Shown: piece after piece, positions 1 through 8,305 of the stretch | Layout: each line of letters begins with the position of its first letter | Numbering within the stretch: the stretch's first letter is position 1 | Origin: Gryllotalpicola daejeonensis | GTDB lineage: Bacteria > Actinomycetota > Actinomycetes > Actinomycetales > Microbacteriaceae | Direction: 5' to 3' | Assembly: GCF_039538145.1 (NCBI RefSeq) | Contig: NZ_BAABBV010000001.1 | Location: 2,232,001-2,296,000 of the forward strand | Length of the DNA stretch: 64,000 bases | Made by a program: the position numbers and the translations under genes | Notes under the pieces: model-generated | The model's input: only the letters and a program-made list of their open reading frames with translations | What the model was told of the DNA's origin: nothing | Databases searched by the model: none

Positions 1-133
1 ACACGATGATCCACAGCAGACCGACGATCATGAATCCGATCATCAGCGGCTTGTACCAGACGGGGTTCCCCGCGTGTTCGCGTGCGGCAGCTCGCTCTTC
101 GGGCGTGAGCTTGCTACGGGTCTTGGAGGCCAT
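1..133 (-). CDS. crgA: Cell division protein CrgA (partial, runs off left edge)
   Basis: Only the first 44 codons are in the window. They read from an ATG at 133 and give MASKTRSKLTPEERAAAREH, then a segment starting NPVWYKPLMIGFMIVGLLWI. The basic N-terminus followed by NPxWYxPLM and a hydrophobic helix is the hallmark of CrgA, a small two-helix membrane protein that recruits penicillin-binding proteins and septal components in actinobacteria. Its position next to a sortase/pabA/pknB block is the usual one. The second membrane helix lies outside the window. It is divergent from the sortase gene, with 41 bp between the two starts. Confidence 0.9.
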   Translation of the reverse strand, partial: MASKTRSKLTPEERAAAREHAGNPVWYKPLMIGFMIVGLLWIIV

Positions 134-174
134 GGCCCCTGAGTTTACAGTGACCAGTAGTTAGACTCACCCGC

Positions 175-957
175 GTGAGCCGCACGGAAGCAGAGAACGG
201 GAAGCCGCCTAAGCCGCGGCGTCGCGTCTCGTTGCTGGGCGTCTTCGGCGAGCTGCTGATCACGGCGGCCGTGCTCGTTCTGCTGTTCATCGGCTGGCAG
301 AACGTCTTCAACAGCTGGGTGCTGAACGGGCAGCAGAACGGTGCCGCGCAGGACCTCGGCAGGCAGTGGCTTGAGCAGTCCGGGGGCCAGACAAGCGCCG
401 CGACCGGCGGCGACGACGGAAGTGCAGGCCAGACATCCGTCGGCCCTGCTGCGAATCTGCCTGTGGAGAAGGAGCCCTCGAACGGACAGCCGATCGCGGT
501 CATGTACGTGCCGCGCTTCGGCACGGACTGGAAGCGGACGGTCCGTGAGGGCACCGGGCTCGACGTGCTGAACAGCTCGACTGCGGGCGTCGGGCATTAC
601 GCCTCGACCGGTATGCCCGGCGCGGTGGGCAACTTCGCGGTGGCCGCTCACGACACCGGCTATGGCAGCACCTTCCTGCACATGCAGAACCTGCGCATCG
701 GCGACAAGATCTACGTGCAGACGAAAGACGGCTTCTACACCTACGCGTTCCGCAACTACGAGTACGTGCAGCCGACCCAGGTGTCGGTGCTCGCACCCGT
801 GCCGAACGCGACCGATGCGAAGGCATCCGATCGCATCATCACGCTGACCACCTGCAACCCGCCGTATCACACGGTCGAGCGGCTGATCTCGTACGGGGTG
901 CTGGAGTCGTTCTCGAAGACGCCGCCGAAGGCGATCGCAGGGGAGCTGGCGCAATGA
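175..957 (+). CDS. Class E sortase
   Basis: A 260-residue membrane-anchored transpeptidase that cleaves sorting signals and attaches surface proteins to the cell wall. A cytoplasmic basic N-terminus is followed by one membrane helix (about residues 22-42), a low-complexity linker and the sortase barrel. The catalytic Cys is C227 in TLTTCNPPYHTVERL, the Arg is R236 in the same motif, and the His is H159 in VAAHDTGYG. Class E enzymes of high-GC Gram-positives typically recognise LAXTG, and a protein with LARTG near its C-terminus is encoded at 26433-27218. The start is GTG at 175, because there is no good upstream ATG. The next gene is a small membrane protein on the same strand. Confidence 0.88.
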   Translation: MSRTEAENGKPPKPRRRVSLLGVFGELLITAAVLVLLFIGWQNVFNSWVLNGQQNGAAQDLGRQWLEQSGGQTSAATGGDDGSAGQTSVGPAANLPVEKEPSNGQPIAVMYVPRFGTDWKRTVREGTGLDVLNSSTAGVGHYASTGMPGAVGNFAVAAHDTGYGSTFLHMQNLRIGDKIYVQTKDGFYTYAFRNYEYVQPTQVSVLAPVPNATDAKASDRIITLTTCNPPYHTVERLISYGVLESFSKTPPKAIAGELAQ

Positions 958-1010
958 ACCGTGACCGCATCGACGGGCGGAGCCCGGCGTTGAAAGGGGG
1001 CAGCTGACCG

Positions 1011-1172
1011 ATGTACGCGGCTCTGTGGCGCGCGTTGCCCGGCCCCTGGTGGGTTCGCCTGCTGATCATGCTGGCGCTTCTCGCGGCTGTGCTGTTCGTG
1101 CTGTTCGAGTGGGTCTTCCCGTGGATCGACGGGATCGTCGGCGACGGCTCGCAGGGTACGGTGGGCACGTGA
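1011..1172 (+). CDS. Small single-helix membrane protein between sortase and glutamine amidotransferase
   Basis: A 53-residue ORF, ATG at 1011, beginning MYAALWRALPGPWWVRLLIM and continuing as a hydrophobic helix rich in L, A and V. It ends with a short acidic/Gly tail. An AAAGGGGG ribosome-binding sequence lies about 12 bases upstream. Its TGA overlaps the GTG start of the following amidotransferase gene (GTGA), so the two are probably translationally coupled. A small membrane protein at this position is common in actinobacterial crgA-sortase-pabA blocks. Its function is unknown. Confidence 0.75.
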   Translation: MYAALWRALPGPWWVRLLIMLALLAAVLFVLFEWVFPWIDGIVGDGSQGTVGT

Positions 1173-1828
1173 CCCGCGTGCTCGTCATCGACAACTACGA
1201 CAGCTTCGTCTACACGCTGAACGGCTACCTGCAGGAGCTCGGCGCCGAGACGGTCGTGGTGCGCAACGACGTTTTCCGGGCAGAGGATGCCGCGGCCGAG
1301 CTCGCCGGCTTCGATGCCGTGCTGGTCTCGCCCGGGCCCGGAACACCCGCCGACGCCGGCGTCTCGATCGCCGTCGTGCGTGCCGCCGTCGGCACGGGAA
1401 CCCCGCTGCTCGGGGTGTGCCTCGGGCACCAGGCGATCGCCGAGGCGTTCGGCGCGGTCGTGACGAACGCCGAAGAGCTGATGCACGGCAAGACGTCACT
1501 CGTGCAGCACGACGACGACCCGTTCTGGGCCGGGGTGCGGCAGCCGTTCACCGCGACGCGGTACCACTCGCTCGCCGTCGTCGACGGCACGCTGCCGCCC
1601 GAGCTCGTCGTCACCGCGCGCACCGAGGCGACCGAGACCGCGCAGGGCGGCGTGATCATGGGCCTCAAGCACGCCAGCGCGCCGATCTGGGGCGTGCAGT
1701 TCCACCCGGAATCGGTGCTCACGGAAGACGGCTACCGCATGCTCGGCAACTGGCTCGAGGCCGCGGGTCTGGCCGGTGCGCGGGAGCGCGCAGCGCAGCT
1801 CGACCCGCTGCTCAAGGCGACGGCGTAG
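1169..1828 (+). CDS. Anthranilate/aminodeoxychorismate synthase-type glutamine amidotransferase
   Basis: A 219-residue class I glutamine amidotransferase of the TrpG/PabA family, which hydrolyses glutamine and passes ammonia to a chorismate-using partner subunit. The nucleophile is the Cys of GVCLGHQAIAE. The His-Glu pair of the triad is in GVQFHPESVLT, and the N-terminal LVIDNYDSFVYTL is diagnostic. The start is GTG at 1169, overlapping the preceding stop by 4 bases. Upstream in-frame starts would run through the small membrane gene. No synthase subunit is adjacent, so TrpG and PabA roles cannot be separated here. The same orphan position next to pknB is seen in mycobacteria. Confidence 0.9.
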   Translation: MTRVLVIDNYDSFVYTLNGYLQELGAETVVVRNDVFRAEDAAAELAGFDAVLVSPGPGTPADAGVSIAVVRAAVGTGTPLLGVCLGHQAIAEAFGAVVTNAEELMHGKTSLVQHDDDPFWAGVRQPFTATRYHSLAVVDGTLPPELVVTARTEATETAQGGVIMGLKHASAPIWGVQFHPESVLTEDGYRMLGNWLEAAGLAGARERAAQLDPLLKATA

Positions 1829-1895
1829 CGGGCGTCGGTCGCGACCGGATCAGTCCGGCCGCGACAGGTGGTCTGACGGCCGGACGGCCGGCTCC

Positions 1896-3620
1896 TCAGT
1901 GCCCGTTGCCGAGGCAGTAGTAGATCGTGATCGAAGCACCCTGCGGCTGATCACCGACGACCGACTGTTTCGACACCGGCGTTCCCGCCTGCACGGCGCA
2001 GCTCTTGTCGCCCTGCGGCGGCTGCACATCGAGGCCGAGGCCGTTCAGGATCGCCTGGGCGTCTTGCACGGACTTCGTCGTGACGTCGGGCACCTGCACG
2101 AGGCCGTTCGACTCGGTGAGGTTGATCGTGTCGCCCTTGTGGGCCGCGGTCCCGGCAGCGGGATCGGTGGAGAGCACGGTGCCGGCCGGCTTGCTCTGAT
2201 CGTCCTGCTCGTGGACGTAGCCGACCTTGAACCCCTTCTGGGTCAGCGCCGCCTGCGCATCCTTGTCGGTCATGCTGGTCACGTCGGGCACGTTGATGGT
2301 CGGCGAGCCGGTCGAGACCCACACGGTGACGGGCGTGTTCCTCGTCGTGACGAACCCGGCCGAGGGATCGGTGCGCGTGACGGCGCCCTTCGGCACGTCG
2401 GCGGAAGACTCGTACTCCACGACGATCTTGAGGTGGGCGTCTTTGATCGCAGACTGCGCCTGCGCGAGGCTGTCGCTCTCGACCGACGGAACCTTGACCG
2501 ATGAGCCGTTGATCACGTCGCTGGGGTTGTGCTCCCAGACCCACACGAGCAGCGCCGCGAGCAGGGCCATGACGAGGATGATGCCGGTGATGATCCAGAG
2601 CGCAGGGGGCCGACTCTGCGTGCGTACCAACTGGCCGTCGTCGGCGAGCTGGCGGAACGTGGATTCGGCCTTCGAGACCTGAGCGGGCGGCGGGCCGAAG
2701 AGCGCATCGGAGTGGTCGGGATGCTTCGGAGCCCGCGGGACCTTGCCCTGTGCAGCCGTCTCGAGGTCGGCACGGAACTCGCCAGCCGTCTGGTAGCGCT
2801 CGAAGCGGTCCTTCTGCAGCGCCTTCCGCATCACGACGTCGAGCGCGGGCGAGACGCGCGGGTTGATGCTCGACGGCTTCACGGGGATCTCGCTGATGTG
2901 CTGGTACGCGACGGCCACCGGCGTCTCGCCAGAGAACGGCGGCCGGCCGGTGAGCATCTCGAAGAGGACGACACCCGTCGAGTACAGGTCGGTGCGGGCA
3001 TCCACCTGCTCGCCCTTGGCCTGCTCCGGCGAGAAATAGTTGGCCGTGCCCAGAATCGCGGTCGTATGCGACAGTGACGCGGACGTCTCGGTGATCGCGC
3101 GCGCGATGCCGAAATCCATCACCTTGACCTGGCCCTGCCGCGTGATCATCACGTTCGCCGGCTTGATGTCGCGGTGCACGACACCCGCGCGGTGCGAGTA
3201 CTCGAGCGCGGTGAGGATGCCTTCCGTGATGCGCATCGCATGCACGGGGTCGATCTGGCCGCGGGCGATCAGCTCGTCGAGGGGGGCGCCGTCGACGTAC
3301 TCCATGATGATGAAGGGCGCCTGCACCTCGTTGCCGTTCGCGTCGCGCACGGTGTCTTCGCCGGCGTCGAAGACGCGCACGATCGTCGGGTGAGCCATGC
3401 GGGCGGCGGCCTGCGCCTCTTGGCGGAAGCGGGTGCGGAACGCCGGGTCGGTCGCGAGCTGCGGCTTCAGCAGCTTGATCGCAACCGTGCGGCCGAGCCT
3501 GCTGTCGACACCCTTGTGCACATCGGACATGCCGCCGCGGCCCAGCAGTTCACCGACCTGGTAGCGGCCGGCGATCACTCGCCTGGTGTCGGGGCTCACG
3601 GCCAGTTCCTCGGTGCTCAT
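1896..3620 (-). CDS. pknB: Membrane Ser/Thr protein kinase with PASTA domains (PknB)
   Basis: A 574-residue kinase, last gene of the fhaA-to-pknB block. The kinase domain (about residues 15-280) shows the Gly-loop GELLGRGGMSDV, VAIKLL, the catalytic HRDIKPANVM and DFGIARA. A membrane helix, starting LWIITGIILVMALLAALL, lies near residue 345. The extracellular part carries at least three PASTA repeats beginning VKVPSVESDS, INVPDVTSMT and VQVPDVTTKS; such repeats bind muropeptides or lipid II. The last PASTA unit has two Cys residues. PknB couples wall state to division and elongation, phosphorylating FHA proteins and MviN/CwlM in relatives. It converges on the amidotransferase gene with a 67-bp gap. 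Confidence 0.95.
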   Translation of the reverse strand: MSTEELAVSPDTRRVIAGRYQVGELLGRGGMSDVHKGVDSRLGRTVAIKLLKPQLATDPAFRTRFRQEAQAAARMAHPTIVRVFDAGEDTVRDANGNEVQAPFIIMEYVDGAPLDELIARGQIDPVHAMRITEGILTALEYSHRAGVVHRDIKPANVMITRQGQVKVMDFGIARAITETSASLSHTTAILGTANYFSPEQAKGEQVDARTDLYSTGVVLFEMLTGRPPFSGETPVAVAYQHISEIPVKPSSINPRVSPALDVVMRKALQKDRFERYQTAGEFRADLETAAQGKVPRAPKHPDHSDALFGPPPAQVSKAESTFRQLADDGQLVRTQSRPPALWIITGIILVMALLAALLVWVWEHNPSDVINGSSVKVPSVESDSLAQAQSAIKDAHLKIVVEYESSADVPKGAVTRTDPSAGFVTTRNTPVTVWVSTGSPTINVPDVTSMTDKDAQAALTQKGFKVGYVHEQDDQSKPAGTVLSTDPAAGTAAHKGDTINLTESNGLVQVPDVTTKSVQDAQAILNGLGLDVQPPQGDKSCAVQAGTPVSKQSVVGDQPQGASITIYYCLGNGH

Positions 3621-3663
3621 TTGGCGATCAGGGTAGCAAGGTGAGGTTGAGGCTCGGCTGAAC

Positions 3664-5415
3664 CTACGGGTTCGGCGTGGGCGACGGGGTCGGGGAGGAC
3701 TCGCCGCTGTCGGGGGACGAGATGGGCACAGACAGCGCAGGCGACTGGCCCGACCAGTTCGTGTTCGCGCACTGGATCGAGTAGGTCACCGTCACGCTGG
3801 AGCCCGCGTTGTCGTTCGCCGCCGTCCACTGCGCCGTCGGCGTCGAGCCGTCGACCTGCTGCACCTGGGTGCCGTTGACGTACAGCCGGCGGCCGGTCAG
3901 CGTCTGGCCGGAGGGACACGAGTCGTTTCCGAACGCGAAGGTGATCTGCGTGCCGGGCGGGATCGGCGTCTGCGTCGGGCTCTGCAGTGTCGGCGCCGCG
4001 GCCGGCGTGCTGGGCGCCACGAGGTCGCCGTAGATGTACAGCGTGATGGGCACGTTGAACGGCACCTGCTGCTTCGGGTCGATGTCGCGCACGCGGCCGA
4101 CCTGGCTCGGGTCGGTGGCATGCACCGACGGGTTCGCGGTGACGTTGTGCCACCCGCCGTCATTGAGCTTCTGCGTCGCCTGGTCCTGGGTGAGGCCGAT
4201 GTAGTCGGCCGGGTCGATCGTGCCGGCGGCGATGGTGGGCGTGTCGGTCTCGGTCGGGGTCTCTTTCGGGCTGTCGGACGTGGCGGGGGGCGACGTCGTG
4301 TTCGGCGCGCTCGAGTTGCCGCCGCCGAGGAAGTTGATCAGCGACCAGACGAGCGCGCCGATGAGCAGCACGATGAGCACGATCAGGGGGATCGTCCAAG
4401 GGCTGCGCTTCTTGCTCTGGCGCGCGGCCTCCGTCGTCGCGGCGGGCGTCGCCGACGTCGCGAGCGCGCCGCCCGCGGTGGGGTAGACCGTCGTCGCCGA
4501 AGTCGGGGCGGCCCCGCCCGACGGCATCAGCTGCGTCGCGACGGTCAGAGACGTCGCGCCGAGCACGGCGGGAACCGCGGCAGCCGCCGAGGCGACATCG
4601 CCGCGGCGCAGCGACTGCGCAGCCCTGGCGAGGTGCGCGGCAGAGGCCGGCCGGTCGCTCGGGTTCTTCGCGATCGACGCCATGATCAGGTTGCGCACCG
4701 GCTCCGGAACCGTGGTCGGCAGCTCGGGCGGCGCCTCGTTGATCTGCGCCATGGCGATCGCGACCTGCGACTCACCCGTGAACGGGCGGCGGCCGGCGAC
4801 GCATTCGTAGGCGACGATGCCGAGTGAGTAGATATCGGTGGCGGGGGATGCCGGGTGCCCGCTCGCCTGCTCAGGGGACAGGTACTGCACAGTGCCCATC
4901 ACCTGTCCCGTCGCGGTCAGCGGCACCTGATCGGCGACGCGTGCGATACCGAAGTCCGTGATCTTGACGCGACCCTCGGGGGTGATCAGCAGGTTGCCCG
5001 GCTTGATGTCGCGGTGGACGAGGCCGGCGGCGTGCGCGGCCTGCAGTGCCGACGCCGTCTGCGCCACGATGTCGAGGGTCTTGTCTGCGGACAGGTGCCC
5101 CTCACGCTCGAGGATCGATGAGAGGGCCTCGCCGGGAACCAGTTCCATCACGAGGAAGGCGCTGCCGTCTTCCTCGCCGTAGTCGAAGACGTTCGCGATG
5201 CCCTCGTGGTTCACGAGCGCTGCGTGGCGCGCCTCGGTGCGGAAGCGCTCGAGGAAGGCCGGGTCGCCGAGATACTCGTCTTTCAGGATCTTGATCGCGA
5301 CGGTGCGACCGATCACCTGGTCGGTGGCCTGCCACACCTCGCCCATGCCGCCGATGGCGATCCGCGACTGCAGCTGGTATCGCCCACCGAAAGTGAGCCC
5401 CGCAGAAGGTCTCAT
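3664..5415 (-). CDS. pknA: Membrane Ser/Thr protein kinase PknA-like
   Basis: A 583-residue transmembrane kinase. The kinase domain (residues 8-270) has RIAIGGMGEVW, VAIKILKDEY, HRDIKPGNLL and DFGIARV. An Ala/Thr/Pro-rich juxtamembrane stretch precedes a helix (PWTIPLIVLIVLLIGALVW, around residue 340). The exterior is unusual for PknA. It has one PASTA-like unit starting DPADYIGLTQDQATQKLN, then a Pro/Thr-rich region and an immunoglobulin-like tail. Mycobacterial PknA lacks PASTA, while Microbacteriaceae PknA proteins are often longer. The ATG at 5415 overlaps the pbpA stop (ATGA). A 43-bp gap separates it from pknB. Confidence 0.93.
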   Translation of the reverse strand: MRPSAGLTFGGRYQLQSRIAIGGMGEVWQATDQVIGRTVAIKILKDEYLGDPAFLERFRTEARHAALVNHEGIANVFDYGEEDGSAFLVMELVPGEALSSILEREGHLSADKTLDIVAQTASALQAAHAAGLVHRDIKPGNLLITPEGRVKITDFGIARVADQVPLTATGQVMGTVQYLSPEQASGHPASPATDIYSLGIVAYECVAGRRPFTGESQVAIAMAQINEAPPELPTTVPEPVRNLIMASIAKNPSDRPASAAHLARAAQSLRRGDVASAAAAVPAVLGATSLTVATQLMPSGGAAPTSATTVYPTAGGALATSATPAATTEAARQSKKRSPWTIPLIVLIVLLIGALVWSLINFLGGGNSSAPNTTSPPATSDSPKETPTETDTPTIAAGTIDPADYIGLTQDQATQKLNDGGWHNVTANPSVHATDPSQVGRVRDIDPKQQVPFNVPITLYIYGDLVAPSTPAAAPTLQSPTQTPIPPGTQITFAFGNDSCPSGQTLTGRRLYVNGTQVQQVDGSTPTAQWTAANDNAGSSVTVTYSIQCANTNWSGQSPALSVPISSPDSGESSPTPSPTPNP

Positions 5416-6869
5416 TTGTTCAGCACCGCCTCAAGTACCTGTCGTGCGACCGGAGCCGCAACGGAATTCCCGCTGCCGCTCTGGCCCAGTCCGCCGCCGT
5501 CTTCGACGACAACAGCGATGGCGAACTCCGGATCGTCAGCCGGGGCGAACCCGGTGAACCAGAGCGTGTACGGCTCGTCAGAGCCGTTCTGCGCCGTCCC
5601 GGTCTTTCCCGCCACACTGACTCCACTTATCTTCGCATTGGTTCCGGTGCCCTGGTCGACGCCCTTCACCATCATCTGCGTAACGGTCTGAGCAGTCTCT
5701 GCGCTCATCGCGCGGCCGAACTCCTGAGGCTCGAACTCCTGCTGGCGCGCGAGGTCGGGTGTGATGACCGATTGCACGAGATTCGGTTCCATCACCACCC
5801 CGCCGTTCGCGATCGCCGCGGAATCCATGCAGATCTGCAGGGCGGTCGCCTTGTCGTCCTTCTGCCCGAAAGCGCTCTGCATCAGCTCGGCCTGATCGTC
5901 GTAGCCGGGGTACCTGCTCACCGACACGCGCATCGGGATGGAGAACTGGTGGTTGAACCCGAGCGCCTCAGCCTGGTTCTTGATCGTGTCGCTGCCGAGC
6001 TTCGCGCCGAGCTCTGCGAACGGGATGTTGCAGCTCCACACCTGGGCGTTCTGGATCGACACGTTTCCGCCGCTGTCGCCCTGACACTTCGCGCCCGTGT
6101 CGTTGTGGATCACGGTCGAGCTGCCGGGCAGCTGCAGCGCCGAGGGGTTCGGCAGATTCGAGCTCGGGGTGAACTTTCCCGTCTCGAACGCCGCCGAGCT
6201 CACCACGGGCTTGAAGGTCGAGCCGGGGGGATTCAGGTCGGTGATCGCCTTGTTGATGAGGGGGTCCCCGTCGGCATCCTGCAACTGGTTGTACGTCTGC
6301 GTGTACGCGGCGTCATCGTGCACCGCGAGCTTGTTCGGGTCGAACGAGGGCGTCGAGACCAGCGCGAGCAGCTTGCCCGTCTTCACGTCTTCGACGACGA
6401 CGGCGCCGCGCTTGTCGCCGAGCGCCTCGTAGGCGGCGCGCTGCGCGACGGGGTCGATGGTGAGCTCGACCGAGTTCCCCTGAGGATGCTTGCCGGTGAT
6501 CACGTTCTTCACGCGCGAGAAGAAGTCCGCGTTGGAGGTACCGGAGAGCTCCTGGTTCATCGCGCCCTCGATGCCGGTGGCCGAGCCGTTGACCGCGAGG
6601 TAGCCGGTGACCGCCGAGTAGAGCGGCCCCTGACTGTAGGTGCGCTGCCACTGGTAGCGGTCCGAGCTGCGGGTCGACTGCGCGATCGGCTTGCCGCCGA
6701 CGATGATCGACCCGCGCTGGACGTTGTAGCTGTCGTTGACGGCGCGCGTGTTGCGGCTGTCGGCGTTCAGCTGGTCGGCATAGCCGACCTGGATCGTGCT
6801 GGATGCCGCGAAGAGCGCGATGAACATCAGCAGCACGACAAAGCTCAGGCGTTTCAGTTCTCGGTTCAT
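5412..6869 (-). CDS. pbpA: Penicillin-binding protein PbpA (class B transpeptidase)
   Basis: A 485-residue monofunctional D,D-transpeptidase that cross-links peptidoglycan with the RodA-type glycosyltransferase encoded just upstream. One N-terminal membrane helix follows MNRELKRLSFVVLLMF. The active-site motifs are STFK (in PPGSTFKPVV, about residue 217), SCN (WSCNIPF) and KTGTAQNGSD (about residue 420). The open frame extends upstream to 7562, but that extension is Arg/Pro-rich and antisense in character. The ATG at 6869 overlaps the rodA stop (ATGA), which sets the start. All catalytic residues are present. Confidence 0.95.
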   Translation of the reverse strand: MNRELKRLSFVVLLMFIALFAASSTIQVGYADQLNADSRNTRAVNDSYNVQRGSIIVGGKPIAQSTRSSDRYQWQRTYSQGPLYSAVTGYLAVNGSATGIEGAMNQELSGTSNADFFSRVKNVITGKHPQGNSVELTIDPVAQRAAYEALGDKRGAVVVEDVKTGKLLALVSTPSFDPNKLAVHDDAAYTQTYNQLQDADGDPLINKAITDLNPPGSTFKPVVSSAAFETGKFTPSSNLPNPSALQLPGSSTVIHNDTGAKCQGDSGGNVSIQNAQVWSCNIPFAELGAKLGSDTIKNQAEALGFNHQFSIPMRVSVSRYPGYDDQAELMQSAFGQKDDKATALQICMDSAAIANGGVVMEPNLVQSVITPDLARQQEFEPQEFGRAMSAETAQTVTQMMVKGVDQGTGTNAKISGVSVAGKTGTAQNGSDEPYTLWFTGFAPADDPEFAIAVVVEDGGGLGQSGSGNSVAAPVARQVLEAVLNK

Positions 6870-8305
6870 GACGACATCGCCCTCGGCTGGTTGCGCACGG
6901 TGTCTGACAGTCGCAGCAGCAGTGCCACGATGATCCAGTTGGCGACGAGCGAGGAGCCACCGGCGGCGAGGAACGGCGCCGTCAGACCCGTGACCGGGAT
7001 GACCCGCGTGATGCCGCCGACGACGACGAAGGTCTGCAGCGCGACCACGAAGCCGAGGCCGATGGCGAGCAGCTTCCCGAAGTCGTCTTCGCTCGCGAAG
7101 CCGATGCGGAAGGCGCGGGCGACGAAGAGCATGTAGAGGCTGAGCAGGGCGAAGACGCCGATCAGGCCGAGCTCTTCGCCCAGGCTCGCGAAGATGTAGT
7201 CGCTGTTGGCGACCGGCGTGACCCACGGCTGGCCCTGGCCGAGACCTGAGCCGAGCAGGCCGCCGTGGGCGAGCCCGAAGAGGCCCTGCACGAGCTGGAA
7301 ACTGCCGCCCTGGCCGTTGAACTGGGCATCGGCGAAGGGGTTCAGCCAGTTCTCGAAGCGGCCGTGCACGTAGCCGAGCTTCGGGATCGAGCTCGAGAGC
7401 AGGTTGACCGCCCATGCCCCGCCGACGAGCGCGGCGACCCCGAGCAGCGCCCAGCTGGTGCGCCCGGTGGCGACGTAGATCATCGCGACGAACAGGCCGA
7501 AGTAGAGCAGACCGGTGCCGAGGTCGCGCTCGAAGAGGATCACGAGCAGGGTCAGCACCCACAGCACGGCGACCGGCCCCAGATCCCGGGCTCGCGGGAA
7601 GGTCACGCCGAGCACCCGGGTGCCGACGGCGGCGAGGGAGTCCCGGCGCTGCACGAGGTAGCCGGCGAAGAAGATCGCGAGGGTGATCTTCGCGATCTCA
7701 CCCGGCTGGAAGTTGAAGGCGCCGATCTGGATCCACACCTTGGCCGACTCGTTCCGCGTGCCGATCACGGGCAGCAGCGGAACGAACACGAGCACGATCG
7801 AGATCAGACCGCTCAAGTAGGTGTAGCGCTGCAGCGAGCGATGGTTCCGCACGAAGATCAGCACGACGATCGCGCAGATGATGGCGAATGCGGTCCACGC
7901 GATCTGGCGAACGGATGCCGCGTCCCAGCCGCTCGTGCCGTCGTGGATGTCGAGGCGGTAGATCATCGCGATGCCGATGCCGTTGAGCAGCGTGGCGATC
8001 GGGAGGATGAAGGGGTCGGCGTCCGGCGCGGTCACGCGCAGCGCGATGTGCACGCCGAAGACCAGGATGCCGAGGCCGACGCCGAAGAAGGCGAGTGAGC
8101 CGTCGATCTCGCCGTTCGCACCCAGCTGCACGAGCACCTCGGCCGCCACGACGATGCCGAAGGCGAAGGCCAGCAGGCCGAGCTCGAGGTTGCGCAGCCG
8201 GCGAGGCATCCGGATGCGCGGCACGACGCTCGTCATCGCTGTCACGATGCCCGTCCTCGGCTGCCCGCCCGATCGCGTGGGCCGCGCGTTCGACTCAGCC
8301 ACCAT
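6866..8305 (-). CDS. rodA: FtsW/RodA/SpoVE-family peptidoglycan glycosyltransferase
   Basis: A 479-residue SEDS-family polytopic membrane protein that polymerises lipid II together with PbpA. It has about ten to twelve hydrophobic helices. Family signatures include FQPGEIAKITLAIFFAGYL, LFERDLGTGLLYFG and the late GGSSLVANW loop. The ATG at 8305 overlaps the phosphatase gene by 11 bp. An internal start near residue 24 (MTSVVPRIRM) would avoid the overlap and is also possible. It lies in the fhaA-pknB operon, between pstP and pbpA, as in other actinobacteria. Confidence 0.95.
   Translation of the reverse strand: MVAESNARPTRSGGQPRTGIVTAMTSVVPRIRMPRRLRNLELGLLAFAFGIVVAAEVLVQLGANGEIDGSLAFFGVGLGILVFGVHIALRVTAPDADPFILPIATLLNGIGIAMIYRLDIHDGTSGWDAASVRQIAWTAFAIICAIVVLIFVRNHRSLQRYTYLSGLISIVLVFVPLLPVIGTRNESAKVWIQIGAFNFQPGEIAKITLAIFFAGYLVQRRDSLAAVGTRVLGVTFPRARDLGPVAVLWVLTLLVILFERDLGTGLLYFGLFVAMIYVATGRTSWALLGVAALVGGAWAVNLLSSSIPKLGYVHGRFENWLNPFADAQFNGQGGSFQLVQGLFGLAHGGLLGSGLGQGQPWVTPVANSDYIFASLGEELGLIGVFALLSLYMLFVARAFRIGFASEDDFGKLLAIGLGFVVALQTFVVVGGITRVIPVTGLTAPFLAAGGSSLVANWIIVALLLRLSDTVRNQPRAMSS

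Noticed and set aside
6870..7562. N-terminal extension of the pbpA gene
   Set aside because: The frame is open by composition only. The translated part is Arg/Pro-rich and overlaps rodA, and the ATG at 6869 with an ATGA overlap is the natural start.
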